64,000 bases of DNA from Litoribacter populi (GTDB taxonomy: Bacteria; Bacteroidota; Bacteroidia; Cytophagales; Cyclobacteriaceae): positions 124,001 through 188,000 of the forward strand of contig NZ_VMKN01000001.1 of assembly GCF_007483685.1 (NCBI RefSeq), given 5' to 3'. Position numbers and translations under genes: made by a program. The notes below the pieces were generated by a model, which saw only the letters and a program-made list of their open reading frames with translations, was not told the DNA's origin and ran no database searches. Below are positions 26,333 through 34,918 of the stretch, piece after piece (position 1 is the stretch's first letter; each line of letters begins with the position of its first letter).

Positions 26333-26691
26333 TTACTTCTTTCTGATTATTATCCACCCGGTAATGATCAGAATAAATGAAAATATTAAAAATCCCAGGT
26401 TCCAAAGTTCGGGGTTGCGGTCTATTTCCTTTACGTTGTGGAAGGCGAATAGGTAATGGTTAAAAATGCTGTCCATTGCATTGAAAGTGCCCCATCCAGC
26501 AAGAAGACCTCCAATCAATAAGTTGTTGGAAAATTGAAGGTTAGGGTTGATTCTGGAATGCCAAAGCAAGATAATGCCCACCATGGTGATAATCCAGGTT
26601 ACTGCTTCGAAAATACCATCCCAAAACATATTGATACTATTTCCCTCAAAATTAGTAAATGAGATCTGGTTGGATAGCATTTGGTGCCACT
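26333..26691 (-). pseudogene. DUF2243 membrane protein, C-terminal part (split by the IS)
   Basis: The frame from WHQMLSNQISFTNFEGN onward, with three membrane helices (AVTWIITMVGIILLW; LLIGGLLAGWGTFNAMD; LGFLIFSFILIITGWII), is the C-terminal ~119 residues of a DUF2243 protein. The N-terminal part is at 29317-29575. Removing the IS (26692-29311) and one copy of the 5-bp target repeat CCACT joins the halves in frame as ...ILQW-HQMLSN..., which restores a 205-residue protein. The gene is thus a recent insertion mutant. Confidence 0.9.
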
Positions 26692-26889
26692 TGTCTAAAA
26701 CGGAGGTCACTGGGCCATAGTTTACGCTGATACTGGGCCAGCCATTCCGGGAATCAACGGGCCAAAAATCAGGCGTTGTTTCCGGAGGTCATTGGGCCAT
26801 TTAATTACGGCAACCCATTCGAATTCCGGAGGTCATTGGGCCACTTTCCATGATAATTATTAGCCTTGTAGTTTTTAAAAACAATCTAC

Positions 26890-28428
26890 ATGGCAGGACA
26901 AAGAATAAACATCATGGAATTAAGAAGTTTGATAGCATTTAAGCAAAAAGGCTTGAGCAACCGAAAGGTGGCCGCCCTTTTGGGTGTCAACCGGAAAACC
27001 GTAGACGAGTACATCAAGCGGTTCAAGGAACTCGGCTTGGGGTACGGGGAGCTCCTGACTCTTGAGGGAAAGGATCTTGAGGAACTTTTCACCCAAAACA
27101 GCCAGACGGAAAAGGAACGGTACGAACAGCTTTCCGGACAGTTCCCACACTTCCAGAAAGAGATGAAAAAGCCCGGGTGCACCCTGCAGGCACTTTGGAA
27201 GGCATATATTGCAAAACATCCGGAAGGCTATAAATACAGCCAGTTTACCTGGCATTACCGGCAATGGAGCAAACGCCACCATGTTAGCGGAAAGCTGACC
27301 CACAGGGCCGGAGAAAAGCTTTTTGTGGACTTTTGCGGCAAGAAACTCTTTTATGTGGACAGGCATACCGGCGAACAGATCGATGTTGAGGTTTTTTTGG
27401 GGATCATGCCCTGTAGCCAATATACCTACGTCAAGGCCGTGGCCAGCCAGAACCGTGAAGATTTTATCAGCTGCCTAGTCCATTGCCTCGGATGGATAGG
27501 AGGCGTCCCCTATGCGGTGGTGCCGGACAACCTTAAGTCTGCCGTAAGCAAAAGTTCAAAATATGCCCCCATACTCAACAAGACTTTTGCCGATTTTGGA
27601 CAACATTATGGCTGTGCACTTGACCCCACACGCCCTTACAGCCCACAGGACAAGGCCCTTGTCGAGCGGACGGTAACCATTGTCTATCAACGGATATACT
27701 ACCCCCTGAGCAACCACACCTTTTTCAGCCTGGCCGAGCTCAACGATGCCATTGCCGACAAATTGGTGGAGTTCAACGATTATCTGTTGAGCCACGGACA
27801 GGGCAGCAGGAGGAGCCAGTTCATCGATATTGAAAAAGAGTTCCTTCAGCCCCTGCCAAGTGGTATTTATAGTATCAGGAACTATAAAAAAGCCACAGTC
27901 CAGAAAACCTCCCACGTCTTCATGGGAGAGGACAAGAACTATTACAGCTGTCCCCACCGCTATATCGGGCTGGCCGTGGAAGTACAGTACAATCAGGACA
28001 TAGTGGAGATCTTCCACAGGCAGGAAAGGATAGCCTTCCACAAAAGGAGCTTCAAAGCAGGTCACTACATCACAGTGGGCGACCATATGCCCAGCAGCCA
28101 CCAATACTTCAATGAATGGAGCCCCGAATTTTTTCACCGGAGAGCCCAAAAGGTCGGTCCCCACACCCAAGAGTACATCGGCAGGCTGATCGGGCAGTAT
28201 GACTATCCCGAAATTGGCTACAAGCAGGCCCAGGGGATCCTTGCCTTTTTGAAAAGCTACGAACCGGAGCGCCTGGAAAGGGCCTGTAAAAGGGCTCTGG
28301 GATTCGAAAAAGCCTCTTACCATACCCTTGAAAGGGTGTTGCAGAACAAAATGGATATGGAGGAGATCCCCTTTCCGGAGGACCGAGTGACACCTGAACA
28401 CAAAAACATCAGGGGGCTTTTCAGTTGA
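26890..28428 (+). CDS. istA: IS21-family transposase IstA
   Basis: This 512-residue DDE transposase has an N-terminal helix-turn-helix (LSNRKVAALLGVNRKTVDEY) and a catalytic core with the three acidic residues in FVDFCGKKLFY, VPDNLKSAV and KALVERTVTIVYQRI. The C-terminal Mu-type domain is present. The length is typical of IstA. It is followed 43 bases later by istB. The protein binds the element's repeated ends and performs strand transfer. Confidence 0.95.
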   Translation: MAGQRINIMELRSLIAFKQKGLSNRKVAALLGVNRKTVDEYIKRFKELGLGYGELLTLEGKDLEELFTQNSQTEKERYEQLSGQFPHFQKEMKKPGCTLQALWKAYIAKHPEGYKYSQFTWHYRQWSKRHHVSGKLTHRAGEKLFVDFCGKKLFYVDRHTGEQIDVEVFLGIMPCSQYTYVKAVASQNREDFISCLVHCLGWIGGVPYAVVPDNLKSAVSKSSKYAPILNKTFADFGQHYGCALDPTRPYSPQDKALVERTVTIVYQRIYYPLSNHTFFSLAELNDAIADKLVEFNDYLLSHGQGSRRSQFIDIEKEFLQPLPSGIYSIRNYKKATVQKTSHVFMGEDKNYYSCPHRYIGLAVEVQYNQDIVEIFHRQERIAFHKRSFKAGHYITVGDHMPSSHQYFNEWSPEFFHRRAQKVGPHTQEYIGRLIGQYDYPEIGYKQAQGILAFLKSYEPERLERACKRALGFEKASYHTLERVLQNKMDMEEIPFPEDRVTPEHKNIRGLFS

Positions 28429-28471
28429 GCGGCTTCAACCCATCTACATTAAAAACCAATCCATATAAACT

Positions 28472-29209
28472 ATGAACGAATACAACACAATCGAAAAATT
28501 GAAACAGATGCGCATGGGGGCCATGGCCGAACTTTACCACAAACGGCTCACCGAAAACCTTTACAAAGAATTTTCTGCCGATGAGCTGTTGACCTTGTTG
28601 GTCGACAGCGAATGGGAACAAAGGCAAAACAGGACGATTGACAACCTAATCCGCCAGGCCGGTTTCAAGCAGGCTTCCGCCGCCACTGACATCGATTACC
28701 ATGCCTCACGTAATCTCGACAGGTCGGTGTTTGAAAGGCTGCTAGGGCTTGGCTTCATCCGCAACAGGGAAAACATCATACTTACCGGTGCCACAGGTTG
28801 CGGAAAAAGTCACCTAGCCCAGTGCCTCGGCGTAAAGGCATGCCAGTTCAGGTACAAAACACTTTATTACAATACCTCGAGATTTTTTGACACGGTCCGG
28901 CTTGCAAAGCTGGAGGGCACCTACCATAACCTACTTAAAAAGCTGGAAAAAACCGCGGTATTGATCCTGGATGATTTTGGACTGGCACCCATGGACACCC
29001 AAGCCAGGCATGCCCTGATGGACGTTATGGAGGACAGGTATGGGAAAAGCTCTACCATCATAGCCTCACAGATCCCGGTGGCCCAGTGGCATGCTACCAT
29101 CGGAGATGACAGCATTGCAGATGCCGTTCTTGACAGGCTGGTATACTCCTCCCACAGGATAGAACTGGAAGGGGAATCTATGAGAAGTAGAAAGAAGTTG
29201 GACAATTAA
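28472..29209 (+). CDS. istB: IS21-family AAA+ helper ATPase IstB
   Basis: This 245-residue AAA+ ATPase related to DnaC has Walker A GATGCGKSH (about residue 107) and Walker B AVLILDDFGLAP. It regulates IstA and target choice. The full length suggests it is functional. Its 3' side runs into the right-end repeats of the element. Confidence 0.95.
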   Translation: MNEYNTIEKLKQMRMGAMAELYHKRLTENLYKEFSADELLTLLVDSEWEQRQNRTIDNLIRQAGFKQASAATDIDYHASRNLDRSVFERLLGLGFIRNRENIILTGATGCGKSHLAQCLGVKACQFRYKTLYYNTSRFFDTVRLAKLEGTYHNLLKKLEKTAVLILDDFGLAPMDTQARHALMDVMEDRYGKSSTIIASQIPVAQWHATIGDDSIADAVLDRLVYSSHRIELEGESMRSRKKLDN

Positions 29210-29316
29210 AATATAATCCCATAATTGCACATGGAAAGTGGCCCAGTTATTCCCGTAATCACTGGCCCGGCATGCTCCGTAATCACTGGCCCATCATCGC
29301 CGTAATAGACACCACT

Positions 29317-29575
29317 GTAGGATTTGGTGTAAAGTAATTGCATCTACAAAACCCCCCATTCCGATACCTAAAGTCAAGGTAGATATGACTACAGGGGTTC
29401 TTTGTATTGTATTTTTATCTCCTAGCTTTATCGTATTGAAATATATTAATAGAAGCGGCACTAAAATTATCAGTGGTAAGATTACTTTTATTAATGTTGG
29501 GATGAAATCCTCAGTAAATATTCCCACCTGAACCTCTTGATTGCAGGCAATGCAAAGAAATACGGAATTGGCCAT
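29317..29575 (-). pseudogene. DUF2243 membrane protein, N-terminal part (split by the IS)
   Basis: This is the start of the interrupted gene. It has a short N-terminus with a CxxC-like IACNQEV segment, a membrane helix (LIKVILPLIILVPLLLIYF), and the family motif GIGMGGFVDAITLHQILQW. In the present sequence the frame runs into the IS and stops after CLLRR. It belongs with 26333-26691. DUF2243 proteins are four-helix membrane proteins of unknown function. Confidence 0.9.
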
Positions 29576-29990
29576 AGTTTAAAGTGGTTTGGGGGTAGCT
29601 TATTTTCTATGCAAAGAGTAGACCTTGTGGAAGTCTCAAAACGGAAAAAACTTGGGAAATAATGGGCAAAACATTTTAAATTTGGTTCTTCTAACAAAAT
29701 ATGATCCCTTTATTTATAGGGTAAATCGAATATGGAACTTCGAGCTTTGTTAATGTCTGGATATTTTTTTTGGGAATCCTTCAGGAATCCTTTTTTTATG
29801 TTGTTCAGAATGGTTTTTATTCCGGTAAGGAAGGCAACCGTGTATTTAACAGGACAGATATTTACTCAAAATGTCTCTATCTGTTTCTTTTTTAGTCAAT
29901 TTTTTTTATTTCTGATAACAAATGATGGCTGCTGGTATCGGGAGATGGATTGCATGGGTATTGTAAGAAGATAATGAAAACTGAAAATCT
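29576..29990. other. Spacer without a supported gene
   Basis: AT-rich DNA between the divergent split DUF2243 gene and the LD-carboxypeptidase gene. The open frame at 29732-29974 shows no family features and is not called. The segment presumably contains both promoters. Confidence 0.5.
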
Positions 29991-30959
29991 ATGTTAGCTC
30001 CCAAATTAAAACCTGGGGATGAAATTCGAGTTATAGCCCCTTCCCACAGCATACCACCCGCATTTACAGACAGACAAAGACAACAGGCATTAGACTGTTT
30101 GAAAAGCCTCGGAGTATCCGTGTCTTTTGGCAAGTATGTTAATGAGGTAAATGAGTTTGAGACTACCACTGTGTTGAATAGACTTATTGATTTGCATGAG
30201 GCCTTTGCGGACCCTAATGTAAAAGGAGTTTTGACTGCTACAGGTGGGTCTAGTGTAAGCCAGTTGTTGAATGAAATAGATTATGCCTTGGTCAAGGAAA
30301 ATCCGAAAATAGTATGCGGTCTTTCTGACATCACGGCTTTATCATATGCATTATATCAGAAAACAGGCATTGTAAATTATTATGGTCCCCACTTTACCAT
30401 GCTTGGAGAAAGTACCTTGGTCGATTATTCCATAGAGTATATGCAGCGAGTGTTAATGGAAGAAGGGCCTGTTGAAATTAAACCATCAAATTATTATAAC
30501 GATATGCCGGATGACATAGAGAAGGTGCTGAATACAGGTTTTTGGACATTAAATGAGGGGACTGCTGAGGGTAAATGTATTGGAGGCAATTTTTTAACGA
30601 CCAATTTTATCATAGGAAGTGAGTATATGCCGGATTTATCGGATTGTATTTTATATTTTGAGGAAAATTATATAATGGACTATAAGGATATACAAAATGA
30701 ATTGCAATCGCTCTTCAACCATGAAAATATGGTTACTATCAAAGGGCTTCTATTGGGTCGTTTTCAGAAAGGCAGTAATGTAGATAGGGAAAAACTCATG
30801 CATATGGTAAAAAATATTAGAGGACTTGAGTCTATACCGGTAATTGGGAATGTGGATTTTGGCCATACCGCTCCGAAACTAACCTTACCAATAGGGGGAA
30901 GATTGAGTTTAAATGCAGAAAAAAATGATAAGGTTTCCATTTTAATAATTGAACACTAA
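29991..30959 (+). CDS. S66-family LD-carboxypeptidase (LdcA/MccF-like)
   Basis: This 322-residue serine peptidase belongs to family S66, whose members trim the terminal D-Ala of murein tetrapeptides (LdcA) or hydrolyse microcin C-type compounds (MccF). The nucleophile is S112 in GLSDIT. GFWTLNEGTAEGKCIGGN, the Glu-containing LYFEEN, and the His in DFGHTAPKLTLPIGG complete the fold. The GGS(87)S loop replaces the more usual GG[YW]G. No signal peptide is seen, so it acts in the cytoplasm, in peptidoglycan recycling or detoxification. The two roles cannot be separated from sequence alone. Confidence 0.88.
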   Translation: MLAPKLKPGDEIRVIAPSHSIPPAFTDRQRQQALDCLKSLGVSVSFGKYVNEVNEFETTTVLNRLIDLHEAFADPNVKGVLTATGGSSVSQLLNEIDYALVKENPKIVCGLSDITALSYALYQKTGIVNYYGPHFTMLGESTLVDYSIEYMQRVLMEEGPVEIKPSNYYNDMPDDIEKVLNTGFWTLNEGTAEGKCIGGNFLTTNFIIGSEYMPDLSDCILYFEENYIMDYKDIQNELQSLFNHENMVTIKGLLLGRFQKGSNVDREKLMHMVKNIRGLESIPVIGNVDFGHTAPKLTLPIGGRLSLNAEKNDKVSILIIEH

Positions 30960-31090
30960 ATAAAATTATAAAGAGCTCATTAGAATGGTATTGTGGGTTA
31001 TCAGCAATTGCATTAAATCTCATTCTGAGATCAGGATCTATTAATTGCTAACCGAATTTGGATATACCTTTTCCAATGCGAAGAAGTTAA

Positions 31091-31160
31091 GCCCTCGAGT
31101 AGTTGAATTTTTTTGTAGACCTGCGGAATTATTTTGCGTGGTTCAGCTACTCGAGGCACC
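31091..31160. repeat. Long-loop inverted repeat with CTCGAG arms
   Basis: GCCCTCGAGTAGTTGAA (31091) is inverted as TTCAGCTACTCGAGGC (from ~31143) with one bulge and one mismatch, across a ~35-base loop. It could be a terminator for the LD-carboxypeptidase gene or the remnant of an inserted element. The rest of the 30960-31408 spacer holds the terminator at 31260 and a short coding-like remnant near 31325-31411. Confidence 0.6.
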
Positions 31161-31255
31161 AATACTATTTTAACAATAAACGATTCAAACAAACAGTATT
31201 TATGCGTTTTAGATCGTCAATTACTAAAATACCGAATATCAAGTTGGTTTTATTT

Positions 31256-31293
31256 AAAAAAAAAAGCTATTTCTTATAGATATAGCTTTTTTT
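31256..31293. terminator. Bidirectional terminator
   Basis: A poly-A run and AAAGCTAT pair with ATAGCTTTTTTT across a TTCTTATAG-type loop. The hairpin lies between the 3' ends of convergent genes and can work both ways. Confidence 0.8.
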
Positions 31294-31408
31294 GTGATAA
31301 TTAATTTAACTAACTTTTATGATCAGAGGCACACCTTTTCGAGCTGGCGATCCATTTGGTGGCTACGAAGGATAACGGTGAATTTAAAGTGGTCAGGAAT
31401 GAGGATTA

Positions 31409-31987
31409 TTAGGCTTGGGAAAATTCCTCGCTGACTTCGATAAATGTAGTAAAGGCTTTCTCCGCACCTATCACCATTTGCTTTTCCTCCTCAGAGGTCA
31501 AGGGCAATGCATTTAGATCCTGTGTAAAGTGTTTCCACTTTTCCATCACTACATCATGTTCGAATCCGTAAAATTCAAGGGAAGTTTTGTCCCAGTTGTG
31601 AGAGATTTTCTTGAGATGGCTGTAAATGAATTTTCCTCCTAAAGTCGAACCTTTCAGCACATAAAGTGCCCCAAGTGCCTGGAAGATATTTTCCAAACCA
31701 AACTCTACTTGAGAATCCGTAGGAATATCACTAGAAAGGTTGTGCAAATCATTTTCAAGCAAATCTAACCTCATTCTATAATGCTTGTCGATCAGATTTG
31801 TGAAAATAGGGCTGTTTTCTTCCATCAACTTACTTTCTATAAGCTGATGGGCGCTGTAAAGTTGCTTTAGTATCTGGATATAAGCTTCTAAATCGAATGA
31901 TTTTTGGAAAATCTGTTTGGAATTTAGTGCTTTTTCGGTGAGGGAATGAAGTTTTTTGGTTGACTCTTTAAGGGTTTCAGTTACCAT
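31409..31987 (-). CDS. bphO: Biliverdin-producing heme oxygenase
   Basis: This 192-residue heme oxygenase opens heme to biliverdin, the chromophore of the adjacent phytochrome. The proximal His is H14 in STKKLHSLTEKAL. GALYVLKGSTLGGKFIYSHL is the distal-helix glycine-rich segment. The start is placed at 31987, not at the longer frame's ATG (32083), because the extra 32 residues fall inside the response-regulator gene and do not fit the family. The start overlaps the preceding gene's stop by 11 bases, so translation is coupled in the bphP-regulator-bphO operon. Confidence 0.9.
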   Translation of the reverse strand: MVTETLKESTKKLHSLTEKALNSKQIFQKSFDLEAYIQILKQLYSAHQLIESKLMEENSPIFTNLIDKHYRMRLDLLENDLHNLSSDIPTDSQVEFGLENIFQALGALYVLKGSTLGGKFIYSHLKKISHNWDKTSLEFYGFEHDVVMEKWKHFTQDLNALPLTSEEEKQMVIGAEKAFTTFIEVSEEFSQA

Positions 31988-32342
31988 TATAATTTTCAAG
32001 AATGATGTTAGGATCCAACGGCTTGTTAAAGTAGCCATCGAAACCTGCCTCAATACACTTCTTTTCCCATTCGTCACCGGCATAAGAAGTCAAGGCAAAT
32101 AGTTTTGAGGAGCTGCATTTTTTGCAATATCCATTTTCTCTTAGGGTCTTCAAGACATCAAATCCATCCATTTTGGGATCGTTGAGATTGAGATCTATGA
32201 CAATCATTTCATAGCAATCCTTGGCAGCCATTTCTAGTCCGGCCGGACCATTTTCTGCACAAGCGATGTCGGCCTTGGGAGACAAAAGCGTCTCGAAAAT
32301 CATCCTGTTAATATTATTATCCTCGATATACAGAATTTTCAT
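31977..32342 (-). CDS. Single-domain response regulator
   Basis: This 121-residue CheY-like receiver has no output domain. The acidic pocket is E7/D8, the phospho-acceptor is D50 (MIVIDLNLND), and Lys is in GYFNKPLD. It is the likely phosphorylation partner of the phytochrome kinase encoded 23 bases upstream. Because no DNA-binding domain is attached, the signal probably passes to another protein. Confidence 0.92.
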   Translation of the reverse strand: MKILYIEDNNINRMIFETLLSPKADIACAENGPAGLEMAAKDCYEMIVIDLNLNDPKMDGFDVLKTLRENGYCKKCSSSKLFALTSYAGDEWEKKCIEAGFDGYFNKPLDPNIILENYNGN

Positions 32343-32365
32343 ATACTCTTGATTAAAACCTATTG

Positions 32366-34735
32366 TTATGCTTTGATGACCGGTATCTGAAGGAGAAACA
32401 TGGTTCCCACTCCTTTTTCACTTTCTACGCGGATCGTTCCGTTGAGATATTCCGTGTATTTCTTTACCAAGAACAATCCTAAACCAGAACTGTTATCCGA
32501 ATGCTTGGTAATTTCTCCCTCTTTAAAGAATGGTTCGAAGATTTTTTCTAAATTTTCTTCCCAAATTCCTATACCGTTGTCTTCGACTGCAATTTCTAAA
32601 ATTTCTTTCAAATTTTTACTAACCAATTTGATATTTAATTGTATCACCCCATTTTCAGGAGTGAATTTAATCGCATTGGTTATCAAATTAGAAATAATTT
32701 GCTCAAGCAAGATCCTGTCGGAAATCAATTGCTTACTTTCCTCATGGTTGATCAGAAGCAGCTTTTGCTTTTTCTTGGCAGCTGTTTCTTTGAAAGGCTT
32801 GGTTACCTCATTTAGGAAAATATTTAAATCAAAGGCATCTAGCACTGGTTTAGTTCCCTCACTCTGAATTTTTGCCAGTTCCAAGACCCTATTCAAGGTT
32901 TTAGTCATCCTTTTGGTAGTCTCAATCTGCATACTGGCAAATTCCTTCAGCTCTGGAGAAATAGATTTCTCCTGAATCATCAGTGAAAGTCCCATAATCC
33001 CATTTAATGGTGTACGCATCTCATGGCTTAGGGTTGAAGGAAACTCTGTGTGAATCTTATTCATTTGCTCTGCGGCTTCTTTGGCAATCCGCAGGTTATT
33101 TTGAGACTTGGTCTTTTCTTCCAGTTCCTTTTTCAGCAAAGTATTCAGCTTATTCAATTCCTTGTTTCTATCGAAAAGCAGGTTTCTATAATGTTCAGTT
33201 GCCTCCTCCACCTCTGGGGCCCTGGAGTACACTTGCTTAAGATGCTCTATTTCAAATGTAATAAAGGCGTCTCTTAAAATATTGGTGTATTCTATATCCT
33301 CCACAGACCAATCCTCCGATTGGCCTTCCACCAATTGTTCCCATTTTGCAAATGATTTTCTTGGGGTAAGAACTTCTGAGCCATTTTCCTCTATCAAAAC
33401 CGGTTTGTTGGGATTGCCCGCCCAGTTGATTCTCTTCTTCTTTTCTTTTCGGAAAAAATATACATACTCTTGATTTTCCTCCGAGATAGTAAGTCGAAGA
33501 AAGCCAGAATAGGGGAAGGCACCCTCCTCATTATTCATTCCCTCGTTTGAAAGGGAATTACTGGTATACACTTGATTTTGGTTATATTCCATAGCCAAAC
33601 CTAATACCTCTATCTGTTTTTCACTTATAAAATCCCCGGCTTGATAGTTACCCAAAGGTGACTTTAAAAAATAACCATCACAATTGATCAGATTAGCAAT
33701 ATCATCCCAATGAGTCTGGATCGCAATACCCAGATCGTCATGTGTAGTAAATTTCAGGGAGTTGACAATATTGTTGAGCTTTTCAAATTCCAGATTTTTC
33801 CTGTTGGAATTGAGCAATGCGATTTTATTAGAAATAATATCTCCAAAAAACTGGGTTGTCAAACGCTGCTCAATAGAAAGAAATTTTGTTTGGGAATGGT
33901 CATGACAGAGCAACATTCCCCATAATTTCTTATTGATGATCAAAGATATGCCATGAGTTGATTTGACTCCCATATTTCTCAAATATTGCAGGTGAATAGG
34001 ACTTACACTGCGAAATACAGAATAACTTAGATCCAGCCTTTCTAATGCATAGGAACCATCCAAACTGAAAATTTCCTTTCCTTCATCATCAACATCATAG
34101 ATGGCTCGTACCTTATTTTTTAAATATAGCAACCTGGCCTGTTTGGGTATATCACTAGCTGGATATTGAAGCCCTAAAAAAGGCTCAAGACCAAATTTTT
34201 TGTCTTCCGCAATTACCTTTCCGTCACCTGCATCATTAAATTTGTAGACCATCACCCGGTCAAATCCTGTATAACCTCTCAGCAATGAAGCTGCGTTATT
34301 AGCCATTTTGATTTCATCATTGACAGAATCAAATACTTGACTTGCTTCATCTATAAAGCTGAGTCCCTCATTAGCCAAGGCATTGTACTTTTGAAGATTA
34401 GTAATGTCTTCAAGTTCGATTAATAGATATCCGTTGGATTTGGATAGAATTGCTTTAAAGAAAGAATTGCCTCTATTTATCAGCTCTTTTACAATTTGGT
34501 AATTTTTTGTAGTGGTCGAGTATTGCTTCACATCTTCGAGAAACCTTGGACCAAACGTGTTACCAATATCCAATTTAAAAATTTCCTCTACAGACATGTC
34601 GAGGGATTCATCAATGCCCTCACTCACAAATGCGACCTTAAGAGTATCCACCTCAACGGCAATTAAATGACCGTTTCTCTGCAGCTTTCCGAGAAGGTGA
34701 ATTGGCTCTTTATCACAATTATTTAGATTTATCAT
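32366..34735 (-). CDS. bphP: Bacteriophytochrome sensor histidine kinase
   Basis: This 789-residue red/far-red photoreceptor kinase has the layout PAS (about 8-110), GAF (130-300), PHY (330-500), coiled linker, HisKA and HATPase_c. C7 (NNCDKEPIHLLG) is the site for covalent biliverdin. The PASDIP motif is at 192-197, SPIHLQYLRNMGVKSTHGIS gives the chromophore-pocket His, and PRKSF (458-462) is the PHY tongue. The phospho-acceptor is H571 (LSHEMRTPLNG), and the ATPase G boxes follow (VEDNGIGIWEE; SSGLGLFLVKKY). The biliverdin supplier and response regulator follow in the same transcript. Confidence 0.95.
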   Translation of the reverse strand: MINLNNCDKEPIHLLGKLQRNGHLIAVEVDTLKVAFVSEGIDESLDMSVEEIFKLDIGNTFGPRFLEDVKQYSTTTKNYQIVKELINRGNSFFKAILSKSNGYLLIELEDITNLQKYNALANEGLSFIDEASQVFDSVNDEIKMANNAASLLRGYTGFDRVMVYKFNDAGDGKVIAEDKKFGLEPFLGLQYPASDIPKQARLLYLKNKVRAIYDVDDEGKEIFSLDGSYALERLDLSYSVFRSVSPIHLQYLRNMGVKSTHGISLIINKKLWGMLLCHDHSQTKFLSIEQRLTTQFFGDIISNKIALLNSNRKNLEFEKLNNIVNSLKFTTHDDLGIAIQTHWDDIANLINCDGYFLKSPLGNYQAGDFISEKQIEVLGLAMEYNQNQVYTSNSLSNEGMNNEEGAFPYSGFLRLTISEENQEYVYFFRKEKKKRINWAGNPNKPVLIEENGSEVLTPRKSFAKWEQLVEGQSEDWSVEDIEYTNILRDAFITFEIEHLKQVYSRAPEVEEATEHYRNLLFDRNKELNKLNTLLKKELEEKTKSQNNLRIAKEAAEQMNKIHTEFPSTLSHEMRTPLNGIMGLSLMIQEKSISPELKEFASMQIETTKRMTKTLNRVLELAKIQSEGTKPVLDAFDLNIFLNEVTKPFKETAAKKKQKLLLINHEESKQLISDRILLEQIISNLITNAIKFTPENGVIQLNIKLVSKNLKEILEIAVEDNGIGIWEENLEKIFEPFFKEGEITKHSDNSSGLGLFLVKKYTEYLNGTIRVESEKGVGTMFLLQIPVIKA

Positions 34736-34880
34736 GTATAGGGTAATAATTTTTGAACCTTAAAGGTAAATAATAAGATTGGATAAAATGAAATAAACTG
34801 CAGTTAATTGTAAATGTATAGTAAGTATTACCTAGAAGGGTGACTTTCCTGATAATTATATGGTTATAATTGGGGTAAAA

Positions 34881-34913
34881 AAATTAAAGCCCTCCATTGG
34901 AGGGCTTTAATTT
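34881..34913 (-). terminator. Terminator of the beta-oxidation operon
   Basis: AAATTAAAGCCCTCC pairs perfectly with GGAGGGCTTTAATTT across ATT. It lies just past the acyl-CoA dehydrogenase stop on the minus strand. Confidence 0.9.
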
Positions 34914-34918
34914 CTGTT

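Larger units (their letters stand above)
26692..29311 (+). mobile_element. Complete IS21-family insertion sequence (2620 bp)
   Basis: The element begins TGTCTAAAACGGAGGTCACT and ends with the complement of TGTCTATTACGGCGATGATG. It has terminal 5'-TG..CA-3' ends and multiple internal repeats, as in the IS21 family. On the left, CGGAGGTCAYTGGGCCA occurs at 26701, 26783 and 26827; on the right, related copies run from 29239 to 29300. It carries istA and istB. A direct 5-bp duplication CCACT flanks it (26687-26691 and 29312-29316). Both genes look intact, so the element may be active. Confidence 0.95.

Noticed and set aside
27556-28401. 281-residue minus-strand frame inside istA
   Set aside because: Antisense shadow of the transposase gene, which has all DDE landmarks.
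29732-29974. 80-residue hydrophobic frame
   Set aside because: Phe-rich by chance in AT-rich DNA, no ribosome-binding site, no family features.
31409-32083. Longer start for the heme oxygenase (ATG at 32083)
   Set aside because: The extra 32 residues are encoded within the response-regulator gene in another frame and do not fit the heme oxygenase N-terminus.
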